Shown here piece after piece: positions 1-11,931 of a DNA stretch of 64,000 nucleotides (position 1 is the first letter of the stretch; every line of letters starts with the position of its first letter). The DNA lies in assembly GCF_004027225.2 (NCBI RefSeq), contig NC_044302.2, forward strand, positions 41,662,510 to 41,726,509. Reading direction: 5' to 3'. This DNA comes from Strigops habroptila (Eukaryota > Chordata > Aves > Psittaciformes > Psittacidae). The position numbers were made by a program, and so were the translations under genes. The notes beneath the pieces were generated by a model. The model was not told where the DNA came from. It did no database searches and saw only the letters and a list, made by a program, of their open reading frames with translations.

Positions 1-984
1 AAAAAAAAAAAAAGTTTAGTTTGAGTAAGACAAAAAGCAGACCCTGTGAATATTATATGGGAAAATAAAAATTAATATATGAATGTGGTCTGATTGTTTT
101 GTTTGCATGTGGGAGTGGGAGCATTATTCTTAAAAAAAGCTTGAAGATTTGAGTAGTCAACTTGTATTTTAACACATTACAGCGAACCTACCACCTGGCA
201 CTTAATCATTACTTCTGTTGCTTCTGTCGTACATCACAAAGTATGCTGGCTCACTGCTGTTCATAATTGGCTGTGCTTTCAGGTTACTGGGAGAACTCTA
301 CTTTCAGCAACATAGCATGGTTACTGCCCCTTTGCTTAGCACGTTAGCAGCTCAGGCAGTAATACTCAGAAATCTGTTCCTATTGAAGTGGAATTCAGAG
401 TATTTGACTACAGATGCCAGGACTGATTTGGGACCTACTGCATGTTTTCATGTTAATTCTGGGGATATAAAGTTAATATGGGGTGCACTAGAAAGGTGCG
501 TCCAATTAGCGCTGTCTAATAATGAGATGTAAACTTGAAATGTAATGTAGTAACTAAATGTGTGATTGGAGATATTTTATGTTGTGTAGCTTGTTGCTGA
601 ATCTTAGCACATACCAGTGAAGTTTTTAAAAACGGATAGAGTGGGCATCATTGCTTTCTGTGGGCATGTTCCAAATTGCTTTTTCTGCCTGTTTGTTTCC
701 CCTGTGTCCGTTGCTGTACATTCAGAAATTTTCAAGAATATTTACCGTACTTGGATTAAAAAGAGCTTTTGTCTAGAAGCATGGGTAAGTTCTCCTCATT
801 CAGTGTTGTGTTAACTGTTATGGTCAAGTAGTTGTCTAGGGGCTTTTTAGGTGCTTGGCACCCAGAATTTGTAAGTAGCTTAAGATGAGTTGTGGTCTAA
901 AGCACTTCTCCACTGAAAGCTCATAATTTTACAAAAAAAAAGACAGACAATTACTGAAACACATTTTTAAAGCCTGGCCCTGCA
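1..984. other. Intergenic, no recognised gene
   Basis: The window opens with a run of 13 A. The rest is AT-rich unique-looking sequence. The open stretches here (longest about 100 codons, 218-532) lack any domain, splice context or codon pattern I recognise. In human the gene upstream of MARVELD2 is RAD17; I see none of its exons here. Confidence 0.5.
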
Positions 985-1440
985 ATTCAGCGGCAAGTTT
1001 CTAAGGGATTCCCACTGACCAACTCCTTGAACAGCTGGAATTTTGCCTTCCTAAAATTCAGGGTCCTGACTTGTACTCTTCGCCTGTCCCTCAGCACTGC
1101 AAACTCTGCCAGTGCATGATCACTGCAGCCCTGGCTGCTTCCAATCTTGCGACTCTGAGCAGCTCACTTGCATTGGTGACCATCAGGTCCAGTATCGCAT
1201 CCCCTCGGTAGGGCTGTCTATTACATGGCTTAAGAACTTGCCCTCAATGCACTCTAGGAGTTTCCTGGTTTGTCTACAACTTACCATGCTACATGTCCAG
1301 CAGATGTTGGGGTGGCTGAAGTCCGCCAGCAGGATGAGAGTGGTGACAATGACTCCTGCAGCTGAAGTAAGAAGGCTTCATCAATAGGCTCCCCTTGGTT
1401 GGGAGGCCCGTGGTAAACACCAGCCCTTTGTTGCCTCAGT
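985..1440 (-). mobile_element. CR1 LINE fragment, endonuclease region
   Basis: The minus strand encodes a decayed piece of the CR1 ORF2 endonuclease. Around 1290-1340 it reads LLADFSHPNICW, matching the CR1 motif LLGDFNHPDICW, followed by a stretch resembling the RRLLECIE segment, and around 1010-1060 LNFRKAKFQLFKELV. Frame is lost in places. It is the only copy in the window from the 5' half of a CR1; all others are 3' pieces. Boundaries are approximate. Confidence 0.72.
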
Positions 1441-3204
1441 TGCTAATTCTTACTCAGAAGCTTTCAACCTGCCTGTGGCTATTCTTCAGAGACAGCTCTT
1501 CACAATCTATTAATCATCCAGGCTTGGACACCCAGATGGTAGTATCAGATGGAAAAGGAAACAGGTGCATCTGAACGGGTATTCATTTCCACATGGCAAA
1601 TATTACCTCTTTTGACATCGTTTTGAAGCAAGAAAGGTTATTTTTTTCCCATGTTGCAAACAAGGCAGTGTTTCAGGGAAGCACAAATCCTTATGTCTCA
1701 AGTTCCTCAGTGAGCTTGGGGAAGGAATTTCCATGAAAAGAACAGCCACATCTGGTTTTGGAAGGAGTCCCTGCTAACTCCCTTGTTTCACTAAATGCAG
1801 TGACAGAACTGAGATATTCACTAATTCAAAGCAAAGGGCTCATTTACAGCATTTCACAGGGTTGGTTTTACTGATTCCTGTGTAATCAGGTTCATAGATA
1901 GAGTTGTTTAAATGGGGCAAACACGTATTAAGCATTTCTAATAACAGTTCTACAGATGCTCAAAATAAAACTTGCTTTCCACCCAACTTCAGCTCTTCTT
2001 CCTGTAGTCCTTAGTGGCGATCCATGGTGACAGATTTTAGCAGCCTAGAATTCAAACCTGATAATAAGGAAGAAATTCGCCTGCCAGGTGCCAGCTTTGC
2101 AGTTCAAATTACTCCTGCTTCTGGTCACTCTCAAATTTAGCTCCTTTATCCCACTCAGCTAACATGAGCTCTTATAGAGCCGTCTCCTTGTAATAACAAG
2201 AATTTGATCCACTTTCACATCACCTTTCATCCATCAATCCGCATTATGAAGGACACTGTATTTACATCTGGTTTAGTGATGAGGAAAGTGAAGCAAGGAA
2301 AAATGAATTATTTACTCTCAGAAAAGCAGCAATAGCTCAGTGAGAGAGAGGACTCATCCTCATCTAGTGTACTGCTCCTCATTGTACTCAAGATTCCCAG
2401 AGAAATGAGGAATTATGTTGAAGACTTTGTAGACAAAGATTCCACAAGTTCAAAAGGCAAGTGAACAACTACGTAGAGAAAAAGTTCTACCAGCCTTGTA
2501 TTCTTTCAATACAAAGAATTTTTTTGCTTAGGAAAGCTCTCAGCCACAGAGGACTTGGAGGGGTGTCCCACTGTAAATATGAATTCATCTTTACAGGATT
2601 CCTGGGAAGTTATACTCATTGCCTTTTGTTTGAGAACAGTGTTGCCATTCCCATGCTACTTTACAGGCTCTCTGGGCAAGCGTGTTAATCTGTTCTCAAC
2701 ATTGCAACAAGTTTGTACACACTGTCTTTCCCCACTGTCCTCTTCACAGACATGACCACGCAGAGACATATACACCCAGTTGTAAAATCATTGGAGAAAT
2801 GACTTGTGTATGCCTTCCTCACAAAAAGGATGAAACTTCACTGCTGGTAAGAGTACAAATGGACTTTGGGGAGACAATGTTAGGAACTCATTTCAAATGC
2901 TGCCATTTGAGGGTGTGAATCCATGAACACAGGATGAGCATTTCTGTCAGCACACAAGTTAACAGGAGCAACTGTACACTGGCTCCAGAGCAGTGTTCTT
3001 TTGCAGTACTAGGATCCACCTGACCTTGGTTTAACTTGAAACAAGGATGCTGAGGAAACTCCTCCACAGTACAGCTCTCCTCTCTGAACAGTCTCTCTGC
3101 TGTTTGGAATGCAACCTTGGTTCTGTGTTCTGTGCCCCATGCTCACCCAGCAAATTATGAACCTGTACTGGCAGGGTAACAGAAGTGACAGCCATCCCCT
3201 AGGG
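1441..3204. other. Intergenic, no recognised feature
   Basis: Unique-looking sequence of ordinary composition. Short open stretches near 2460-2920 have no recognisable similarity or flanking splice sites and look like chance. Confidence 0.45.
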
Positions 3205-3415
3205 TAACAGGGAGGTCTCTGATCCAACCTTCTGCCCAAAGTGGGGTTGGCCCTGGGGCCAGACCAGGGTGCTCAAGGCTTTGTCCAGCTGGGCTTGAAA
3301 CCCTTCAAGCACAGAAATGGCACAACCTGGGCAACCTGCCCCACTGCCAGACTGTCCTCATGGGGTGAAGGTTGCTCCTCATCTCCAACCTGAACTCCCC
3401 TGTTCCACCTGATGC
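3205..3415 (-). mobile_element. Old CR1-like 3' fragment
   Basis: Read on the minus strand the segment resembles the terminal coding and 3' part of a CR1: the plus strand carries the diverged landmarks of a name-value chain shared with the younger copies (gcccaaag, caaggctttgtccagc, tgggcaacctg, ctcatggggtgaag). It is more diverged than the copies at 4.5 and 12.4 kb, so probably older. Confidence 0.5.
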
Positions 3416-3443
3416 GGTGTGACTGGTGGGCAGGATGCCTGCC

Positions 3444-3484
3444 GTGACGTCACCAAGTGGTGGTGGTGGTGATGTCACCAAGTG
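3444..3484 (+). repeat. Duplicated TGAYGTCACCAAGTG with CRE palindrome
   Basis: TGACGTCACCAAGTG occurs at about 3445-3459 and TGATGTCACCAAGTG at about 3470-3484, separated by a short GGT-rich spacer. The first copy contains the full palindrome TGACGTCA, the consensus cAMP response element; the second differs at one base. It lies about 2 kb upstream of the MARVELD2 start codon. Function is unproven. Confidence 0.55.
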
Positions 3485-4450
3485 CTAAACTGTGATGGGA
3501 GCGATGCAATGTCCTCCTGTCCTTTGCTGTTTATATCAGGTGCCAGCAGAGCCTGCCCCAGCATGGCTTACACCCTTCCCAACCCTCCCATTTGCCTATG
3601 TGTCTTCTGTGCACAGGCACCGACCTTCACTAGCTGCACATGTGCATTGGAGCAGCAATGACAGTCTGTGGGGTGTCCCTGTTTCCATACTCCTAATTCC
3701 TTCCCAAGACCACTCCAGCTCATGGCAGGTGCCTCTCCCAAACCATCAGTCACCATCAGTGACTGCAGACTGGAAAAAGGAAGAACAGGAATGGAATGTC
3801 TGTGGGGATGGTCAGTCCAGCACACCACATGAAGGTGCCTGGCTCGGGAGCTCAGTGCCAGGTGGGGACACTGAATAACCCCCACAAACAAAAATCCTTT
3901 CTCATGACAAATTACAACTTTTATTGCTATATACACACTACTGTAACTATGATCACTGGTAAAGCAGTGCAACTGGGAGAGGGGAACACTGAGCTTACTA
4001 GGCTGGCAGTGTCAGCAACTCTGCACAAAACAGCAGCAGGAGCCCCAAGGGCTGCTGCAACCCTCTTGCACCATGTGCTGCATCAGGAGCGTTACATGTT
4101 CTTCTCCCTCTTTATGAATTTGTCATGTTCCTGTGGCTCAGGTGGGGAGGATCCCTCCATGGAAGCAAAGTCCTCTCCTGTGTCTCCCCTACCACATCCC
4201 AGGGGTTTCAGCCTGGTGAAACACACACAGGCAGTGTCATAGGACCCTCTCCACGTCACTTGGGATAGTTGGTGAGGATCATCCCCCCACATGCACACAC
4301 TTTGAGACAGACTGTGTGAAATACCCTGAATGGCATTGCAGGCTCTAGTGGTCTAATTTAAATACAGTATTTCTTATGAATGGAAAGTAAAAGGATGAGG
4401 TAAAATCAGAACTGTTTGTGTTCATACACCTGGCTGGAGTTAAGCTAGGG
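3485..4450. other. Unassigned GC-richer spacer upstream of MARVELD2
   Basis: Both strands stay open for 70-150 codons in several frames, but no family is recognisable and no convincing splice sites flank them. On the minus strand an AATAAA (complement of 3920-3925) could end an unseen transcript running away from MARVELD2. I cannot support a gene here. Confidence 0.35.
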
Positions 4451-4868
4451 AGGTATCACAGGATGGTTTGTGTTGGAAGGGACCTTAAAGCTCATCTAGT
4501 TCCTACCCCTGCCACGGGCAGGGACACCTTCCACTAGACCAGCTTGCTCCAAGCCCTGTACAACCCGGCCTTGAACACTGCCAGGGATGGGGCAGCCACA
4601 GCTTCTCTGGGCAACCTGTGCCAGGGCCTCACCATCCTCACAGTGAAGAGCTTCTTCATCATATCTAATCTAAACCTTCCCTCTGTCAGTTTAAAGCCAT
4701 TCCCCCTTGTCCTGTCATCACATGCCCTTGTAGAAAGCTCCTCTCTAGCCTTCTTGTAGACCTCCTTTGGGCACTGCAAGGCTGCTCTAAGGTCTCCCCG
4801 GAGCCTTCTCTTCTCCAGGCAGAACAAGCCCAGCTCTCTCAGCCTGTCTCCGCAGGAGGTTCGATCAA
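4451..4868 (-). mobile_element. CR1 LINE 3' end abutting the MARVELD2 promoter
   Basis: The minus strand encodes the conserved CR1 C-terminus ([18 protein letters not shown], then RGNGFKL and RLPREAV, ending in FKAGLYRAWSKLV) followed by the short 3' tail (plus-strand gaaggGACCTTAAAGCTCATCTAG). It is 5' truncated where the CpG island starts. Its open frame continues by chance into the antisense of the MARVELD2 first exon, giving a long composite open stretch that is not a gene. Confidence 0.85.
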
Positions 4869-4869
4869 T

Positions 4870-5214
4870 GACACGAGGAGGTGTTTTACCTCCGTCCGAG
4901 CAGCCTGTCAACGCCTCGGTTTCCCTGTGGCCGGGATGGCTACACGCCAGCCGCTGCCTGTCAGGAGTCACCGCGCTCCGTGACCCCGCGGGGCCCGGCG
5001 CCGCTCGCCGCCGACCCGCAGCAGCGCTGCCGCGGGCGGGACCGCGGCCGCTGCCCCGGTGCAGGCTCGGCAGGGGCCGCAGCTCTTCTCCGGGACTGGG
5101 CGGCCGGAAGCCGCCGCTCCCGTGTCCGCGCGCCGAGGCGGCCCGTCCGCCGCAGGTGAGGCCGCCGGAGCGGAGCGGGGCGGGGCGGAGCGGGGCGGGG
5201 CGGGGCGGGGCAGT

Positions 5215-5249
<35 letters not shown>

Positions 5250-5457
5250 TACCGGTACCGGTACCGGGGCGGCCGGGCGGGTCGTGAGGTTGGGCGTTTC
5301 CGGGCTGGGCTTCCTGCACACTCTCTGGTGGGATCGTCCTTTTCCTCCGCCCGCCGCCGGCCGCCCTTTGGACCCCACGGCAGCTTCCTCCCGTCGGGTG
5401 AATGAGAGGCGGCCGAGCGGCGCCGGGCAGTGCCTGACACCGGGCCGAGCGCCAGCC
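4870..5457 (+). promoter_or_regulatory. MARVELD2: MARVELD2 CpG-island promoter and 5' UTR
   Basis: A dense CpG island begins at the CR1 boundary and runs into the first coding exon. Between 5167 and 5211 there are several overlapping GGGGCGG GC boxes (Sp1/KLF type). A possible 5' UTR donor, CAG|GTGAG, lies at 5155. An upstream ATG at 5402 opens an 11-codon reading frame closing at 5437, just before the coding start. No TATA box was seen. Confidence 0.65.
5216..5266 (+). repeat. Hexanucleotide repeats AGGAGC and GGTACC-type in the MARVELD2 promoter
   Basis: About five and a half copies of the hexamer AGGAGC are followed directly by three copies of GTACCG. Both sit between the GC boxes and the coding start, so length variation would change the spacing of the 5' UTR or core promoter. 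Confidence 0.8.
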
Positions 5458-8400
5458 ATGTCGAGGAGCACCGGCTCGGAGAGCGGGCGGCCCGGCGGGT
5501 CCCTGATGCCCCGTGGAGCCAGCCCTGACATCTCGCTCCCCCGGGACGCGGAGCCGGGAGCCGCCGCCTCGTTGCCGCCGCCGCTTCCCCTGCAGCCTCC
5601 CTTCGGCCCCGGGGAGGGCAGCCCCGCGCCGGCCGAGCTCAAGCCGGTGCGGCGGTTCATCCCGGACTCGTGGAAGAACTTTTTCAGAGGGAGACGCCAC
5701 AACGACTCCAGCTGGGACAGCACGGCCTCCGACATCAGGTATGTGTCGGACGGGGTCGAGTGCTCGCCGCCGGCCTCCCCTGCCCGTCTGCCGCCGGAGC
5801 GCAAGTCGGTGCCCGGCTCCTACAAGGATCCGTACGGAGGGTCGGGCGGGAGCTACACGTCGCGGAAGGAGGTCGAAGCCATGCTGCCCGCGGAGCCCTT
5901 CGGGTCGCTGGAGCGGCGCACCGGGCAGACGTACAGCGAGCGGGTGGAGGCCTACCACCAGCGGTACGGCTACATGAAGTCCTGGGCCGGCCTGCTCAGG
6001 ATCCTCTGCGTGGCCGAGCTCCTGCTGGGTGCCGCCGTCTTCGCCTGTGTCACGGCCTATGTGCACAAGGATAATGAGTGGTACAACATGTTCGGGTACT
6101 CGCAGCCCTACGGCTACGGGGCTGGCAGCACCTACGGAGGCTACTCCTACAGCGGACCCAAAACGCCCTTCGTGCTGGTGGTGGCGGGAATGGCGTGGAT
6201 AGTCACGATAGTGCTGCTGGTGCTGGGCATGTCCATGTACTACCGGACCATCCTCCTCGATTCCAACTGGTGGCCTCTGACTGAGTTCGGAATTAACTTG
6301 GCCTTGTTCTTTCTGTACATGTCGGCTGCCATAGTGTACGTAAATGATATCAACAGAGGTGGGCTCTGCTATTACCAGCTGTTTAAGACGCCGATAAATG
6401 CGTCTTTTTGCCGTGTTGAGGGAGGTCAGACAGCAGCAATCATCTTCTTATTTGTCACGGTGATCATCTATCTAATTAGCGCCGTGGTTTCTCTCAAGTT
6501 ATGGAGGCATGAAGCAGCTAGGAGGCAGAGGGAATTAATGGAACAGGAGGTAAGTGATTAGTTATCGTTTTGTATGTACGGGGTATGGTGTGATAGGGAG
6601 CAGTTGTAAGATCTTTCTGTGCCGTAGACCAGGTGTCTTCTTTGCAGCAGGTCCACAGAAGGTGAGCTTCCACTAGTCTTAACAGTATTTAAACTCGCCA
6701 AATGAAAGGCATTTTTAAGATGTCTGATCCAAATTCTTGGACTCTTTTACTTCTCCTGTTTTAATTCACTTTGGTAAGGAGCTGGCTCTGTTCTCTTTGT
6801 AATACTCAGCTCTCTTCCTGCCTCAGCTGATGAACTGCTTCCTGGTGTGTATTTTCCAAACAAAGGAAGAAATGAGCAATGTGCTTGTTCAGCTGACCAG
6901 CAGGGTTAGGCTTAAAGCTACCTAACATGTATTTGAAAACTGCACTTTCAGCACAGTAAGTGCTAGTGTGAGTGACCATAAGCCCATGAAATACTTACTT
7001 TTACTTCGCAAGCAAAACTCCAAGGTACTTCTTCACATCTTTTCAGCTTACCTTACAATAGCTATCAGAAAATAATAGCATTGATGGAGTTGGCTGGGTT
7101 TTGGTATCTCAGATTTCAATCACCTTCATCTTTTTCACATCAAGTATTCTGCACTGCTGCTGGCCTTGCCCTTACTGCAATCATTCGATACTCGCCTGGT
7201 TAATGATAAACTGTAATAGCAGAGACGTAGCACTCCCAACTAGAGAATTCAAAGTCACTGGTGTTAAACCTCCTTCACATGAAAACACCACAAAAAAAAA
7301 CCCATTTAAAAAATAATAAAGCTTAATATAGTATAAAAATAAATGTATGTGAATCGCATTTAGGTAACTCCAGTAGGAGAGAGCAAGTTTAGAGTCACAT
7401 TTCCTCTGCTCTGTGCCTGTAGTGTTTTCATTTAGAAATTGGTTTCCATTCCGTCATCTTGCATAAAACTGCAACTCCCCGTTTGAAAAGTACATTGCAT
7501 CTCTGATGAAAGGTCTTTAACCAATTTTGGTACATCCTGAGGGGAGGAGGTGATTGCTGGAATTACACAGAAGGCGTTCAGCCACTTTTCCCTTTCACTG
7601 TCCCTGTTCTTTTGTTCCAGTTACTTCTATTTCTAAAGGAAATACTTTTATAATACAGGTCAGGCTTTGGAGAGTGCTGTGCAAAACAGCTGCTGGTTGA
7701 TCTACCGCTTTGTACACTGTTGTTTTCTAAGCAAAGAGGCTGTAGAGTGTCAGTGAGTTAATACAGGCTGGAATGTGAAATAACAAAGGAGCCTGGGAAG
7801 TGGATTGAGTAATTCCTGCAAGCTGTTCTTATAGCTATGCTCTGGGACCTCCTGTCATTGTTCTGAGTTTTGGGTGGTTGTTTTTGTTCCACAGTTCTTA
7901 AGCAGTCTTTAAATCAGTTGCTCTGGAAATACTCCTTATACTAAATTTTTTCATACCTAATTATAAATGTAATTTTCTGAACAGCATGATTTTGAAAAAG
8001 TTTAGATATTAAAAGTCTGTGGGTTTGCATACTATTTTTGCTGAAAATAAAACTTAAGAATTCTTTCCATTTTTTTTTTGTCAGATGAAAACACAGTCCT
8101 CTTTCCCAGAAAAGAAGGTAGGAAGAAGGAATTTATTTTTCTGTTTTCTAGTATTCTCAAATGGTTATTCTTTTTCTCGTGACTATTTTGATTGACCTAT
8201 CTATTTATTTACTTATTAGTAGGTTTAATTCTTTAACGTAGTCCAGATGACATTCTCCTACCTAGAAGATTCAGAAGAACCTTGTAAGGAAGATAGTACT
8301 AGTTAGCTTAGGTTATATAATGTACTGTATATTATATAGCAAATCTGATGACTGCTTCTGTATGTGCTCTTACCCTTTTTTATGAAGTGATGAGTTCTGT

Positions 8401-11400
8401 AGCATAGATCACAGAGTTTAGCTTGACTGGCTAAAACAGCAGGTCATCCAATGTGTTGTGGGTTTTAGAGACTCCCTTTCTTCCTGGCTGTCTGCTTAAC
8501 TTGAGAAGAGCCAGTGGAAGCATAGTGGTTAGGTGCTCTGTGAGTTCAGCTTGGTCCTGTGACTCTGAGGCTGCTCCAAAGACCTCCTTGCTGGTTTTGA
8601 AGCATCAGCAATGTTAATGCTTCTGCCACACAAAGTTGTATACACTGCAAAGATCATATAGGATCTTAACAGCAGGTGTTGATGACTCCCAGAAGATTTA
8701 TGGTGTGTTTATTTCAGCTTTAAATGTCTCATGTTAGATACTGTGAATTTCCTATCACTGTTTTCTCTGTTGCTTCAGTACCAGATTATGATGGTTTTTT
8801 ATGTGTTCCAGCAGGACTTCACCTGCTTTTATTTCTGGATAAAGGGATAAATTGTAGAATAGGAAACAAGGGGAAAAGGGAACCCCAGAGAACTGGGTGA
8901 CTCCTGTTCATTCACAAATTGGATAGCCAAGGAAACTTCCTCAAATTATTCTTTTAAGACATACAAGACAAATCGTTTCAAGCCCCTTTCTTTTCTGTCA
9001 CTGGTACCACTGCTTGGACAAATCGAAGATGGAGACTAAGTGAGAAACATTACTGTAGCTCTTTACTAATTTTCTAATTACTATAAGGGTTGTAAGAAAT
9101 ACCTACAATTTCCTGCTCAATAGTTGTATGTCTATCTTCAGTTATGTTGGGTATTTTGTGGTTTACGTATATTACATTTTAAGTAAAACCAACTTAATTA
9201 AGAAGCGGTTTTGGTTTGGTTTTTTGTTCGTGGTTTGTTTTTTTTTTTTAGCAGTATGAAAGTGATGACAGACCAAGAGAAGAGGTCACGTACCGGCAGC
9301 TTAAATCAGTGGAAAGAAAACCGGAACTACTTAATGGTCATATACCTGCAGGCCACATTCCTAAACCTATAGTGATGCCAGACTACTTAGCGTAAGTGAC
9401 TTTGATGAACAGACCTAATGGAGAATACTTCAATGATGCTTTTTACTCACCATTTCTCATGTATACATTTATGGTTTGTCAGCCATGCCTGCACTATGTG
9501 AGCTCATAATTCTTTGTGAAGCTAATGTTTAAATAGACATTATGGGGGGCTGGTATCAATGGCACAAAACCAGTAATGTAAATAGAGAAACTTAAATTAA
9601 AAAAAACCCCACGTCAGATATTAAAGCAGAAAGTTATAATATGGCAAGTGTAATAACTGCCAAAGGAACAGATGACCACCACACAGACAATTCAGAAAAA
9701 AGTACAATACATGGGGAAATTACTTGTCTGAAATTTGACTTCTCCTATATTTCCTGAGTGCGAAATCTATTAACATGCTCCCTTTTAAAAGGTAGGTCTT
9801 TCCATGGTGAAATACGAGAGCATAAATTAATTTTTATGCTATCTGCCATAGACCAAGGTACAAACTGAAACACAGGAGGTTCCACCTGAATATTGGGAAA
9901 ATCTTTTTCACTGTGAGTGTTAGCACAGGTTGCCCAGAAAGATTATGGAGTCTCTCTGGCCACAGTCCTGGGCAACCTGGTCTAGGTGGCTGTGCTTGAG
10001 CAAGGGGGCTGAACCATATAACCTCCATTCATCTGTTTCGACCTAAACCATTCTGTCATTCTGTGATTCTAATGCTTTACATATGCAGATTTTAGCAGGT
10101 TATGACATTAGCAAACAGTACAGAAATACACTATCAAGGTGAGCGGTCCATGTGTTTGCTGAAGTCCTAGCTCTAAAACTAGTCCTTGAAAACTTTTTCT
10201 TTTTTTAAAGGAAATACCCAGCCATTCAAACAAATGAAATGCGAGACAGGTACAAAGCAGTATTCAATGATCAGTTTGCTGAGTATAAAGAACTGTCGGT
10301 GGAAGTTCATGCTGTATTAAAAAAATTTGATGAGCTGGATGCATTGCTGAGACAGCTTCCTCACCATCCTGAAAGTATACATGTAAGTACCTGTGAAATG
10401 GGCTCACGGAAATCAGGTGTGGTGTTAGGCAATTTCTGACTGTCTTTAGCTAGGGCACAGTGTCTTGTCGTACTGGCAGTGACTTGGAGAGAGAGACAGT
10501 TTCCCCATATATTTTATTTCTTGTTTGGTCATCAGTCAAGTATACCAAGTTGGAATTAAGTCGCATACATGTTTTTCTGGTATTCAGGTTTGGTTTGGTT
10601 TGGTTTTTCCATGTTAGGAACTTTCACATTTGACTAAGTTACAGTTAATGTATTTTCACTGTTTCTCAAATGCAAAATTTACGACTAAAATGTTACAACT
10701 AGGATGGATTGATCAGATCAGAATTTTATTTCTGACAAGTATTTTGTAGAATTTACATGAAGATATGGAGCAAACTCAAGATGTTTAAAAGTAAAAGTGT
10801 GTGGTCTCTCTCATTAGGAACAGGAAAGGATATCAAAAGTTCTGCAAGAATACAAGAAGAAGAAAAATGTGAGTGTTTTCAGCTTTACATTGCTAGTAAA
10901 TCTAATGAACAGCAAAGAGAATGTAAATAGCCAACATGTCTGATACTTGGTACAACTCACGTAGCGGTTACAGGGCTTTATATATTTTATCTCTGGCAAA
11001 ATTAGGACACAAGTCTCTCCACTCATGCCATCAGCCTGTTTTGCGAATAATTATTCCATTAGCCAGATGTGGGGAGGAAAAAAACCCAAACCAACAGTTA
11101 AGCATCTTCATCTCCTGAAAGTATGTCTCATCTCTTAACATTCTGCATTATGAAGCCTAGTTATTTTGAGGGATCCAGCTCATTTATATTCACTGGCTAA
11201 CACAGCCAGCAGATAAGCTAACAACAGAAAACACAGTCTTACCCTTGAAAAGTTTTGTATTTTTGTGGCTTGGAACTTAGACTCTCAAAAAGTAATTTTC
11301 AGTGTTATCCAAGAGGTTTACTTTGTCATTTTTAAATGCAGGCAGTACACATGTACCTCTGTTCCATTAAAAACATAATGCATTACAAATACCCTACAGC

Positions 11401-11931
11401 CCTTCCCCCCACCTCCTCCCCCCCCCTCAAAATTTGACTTTTAAGTCTAAGTTTGTTAAACTTCATTGCTTTTTTTGGGGGGGTTGGGGTGGGGGGAGAG
11501 GGATTTATTAGACATACCATGACATACCTGTAAAATCTATATTATGTAGTAGAGTGTAAGTTACATTTTCATATGTCTGTTTAAAAACCACTCTGTGTAC
11601 TAAGTAACTACGGCATATAAAAGCAGAACCTCTTTTTCCAGCCTTTCAAAAAGGAAAGGGAAGCAGAAAATAGGAAATAGTGGCCACGGAATAAGTGTGA
11701 TTTTGGAGAATATTTATATACTGTCCTTAATCAGGAACATAATTGATAATACACTATTCTTGGAACAGTCTGAAAGTGTAATGTATTAATGTAAATATTT
11801 TGTATTTTTGGCAGGATCCTGCATTTCTGGAGAAAAAGGAGCGTTGTGAATACCTAAAGAATAAGCTTTCTCACATAAAACAACGAATTCAGGACTATGA
11901 TAAAGTTATGAATTGGAATGTAAAAACTTAG
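5458..11931 (+). CDS. MARVELD2: MARVELD2 (tricellulin), complete, 6 coding exons
   Basis: Tricellulin, a four-pass membrane protein of tricellular tight junctions. Coding exons: 5458-6549, 8085-8117, 9255-9391, 10211-10382, 10818-10868, 11815-11931; all introns GT-AG and phases agree, giving 533 aa (human 558). The start is the first in-frame ATG of the open frame, with G at -3. N-terminal cytosolic part has the conserved blocks [18 protein letters not shown] (61-78) and [26 protein letters not shown] segments lie near 182-201, 237-261, 277-297 and 326-348; [21 protein letters not shown] is family-typical. Exons 3-6 encode the C-terminal occludin/ELL coiled coil ([36 protein letters not shown]). 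Exon 2 is only 33 nt. The extreme N-terminus ([10 protein letters not shown]) differs from human. No recognisable AATAAA is close after the stop; a CR1 copy lies 0.4 kb downstream, probably in or near the 3' UTR. Confidence 0.97.
9858..10070 (+). mobile_element. CR1 LINE 3' end in a MARVELD2 intron
   Basis: Sense-strand CR1 3' terminus in the intron 9392-10210: the region encoding [10 protein letters not shown] is recognisable (cacctgaatattgggaaaat), then the short UTR, ending in the family's tandem ATTCTGTGATTCT at about 10058-10070. Strongly 5' truncated. Confidence 0.8.
11401..11502. repeat. Paired C-run and G-run, potential hairpin or G-quadruplex
   Basis: A pyrimidine tract that is almost all C (11401-11427) is followed about 50 bases later by a G tract (11477-11502). 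They are imperfect reverse complements, so they can pair; the G strand also has four G-runs of three or more. Located in the last MARVELD2 intron (10869-11814). Confidence 0.7.

Noticed and set aside
218-532. 104-codon open stretch at the left edge
   Set aside because: No family similarity, no acceptor or donor in a sensible position; could not be tied to RAD17 or another expected neighbour.
3492-4298. Overlapping open stretches of 68-148 codons upstream of MARVELD2
   Set aside because: Several frames on both strands are open together and none shows a known domain; a minus-strand AATAAA alone does not support a gene.
5059-5457. In-frame upstream extension of MARVELD2
   Set aside because: The frame is open upstream but contains no in-frame ATG and codes GC-driven repeats (GAGAGAGAG-like); the ATG at 5458 has good context and leads into the conserved N-terminal region.
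4534-6066. 510-codon open stretch on the minus strand
   Set aside because: It is a chance fusion of the CR1 C-terminal frame with the GC-rich antisense of the MARVELD2 promoter and first exon; the amino-acid composition in the GC-rich part is typical of stop-poor DNA.
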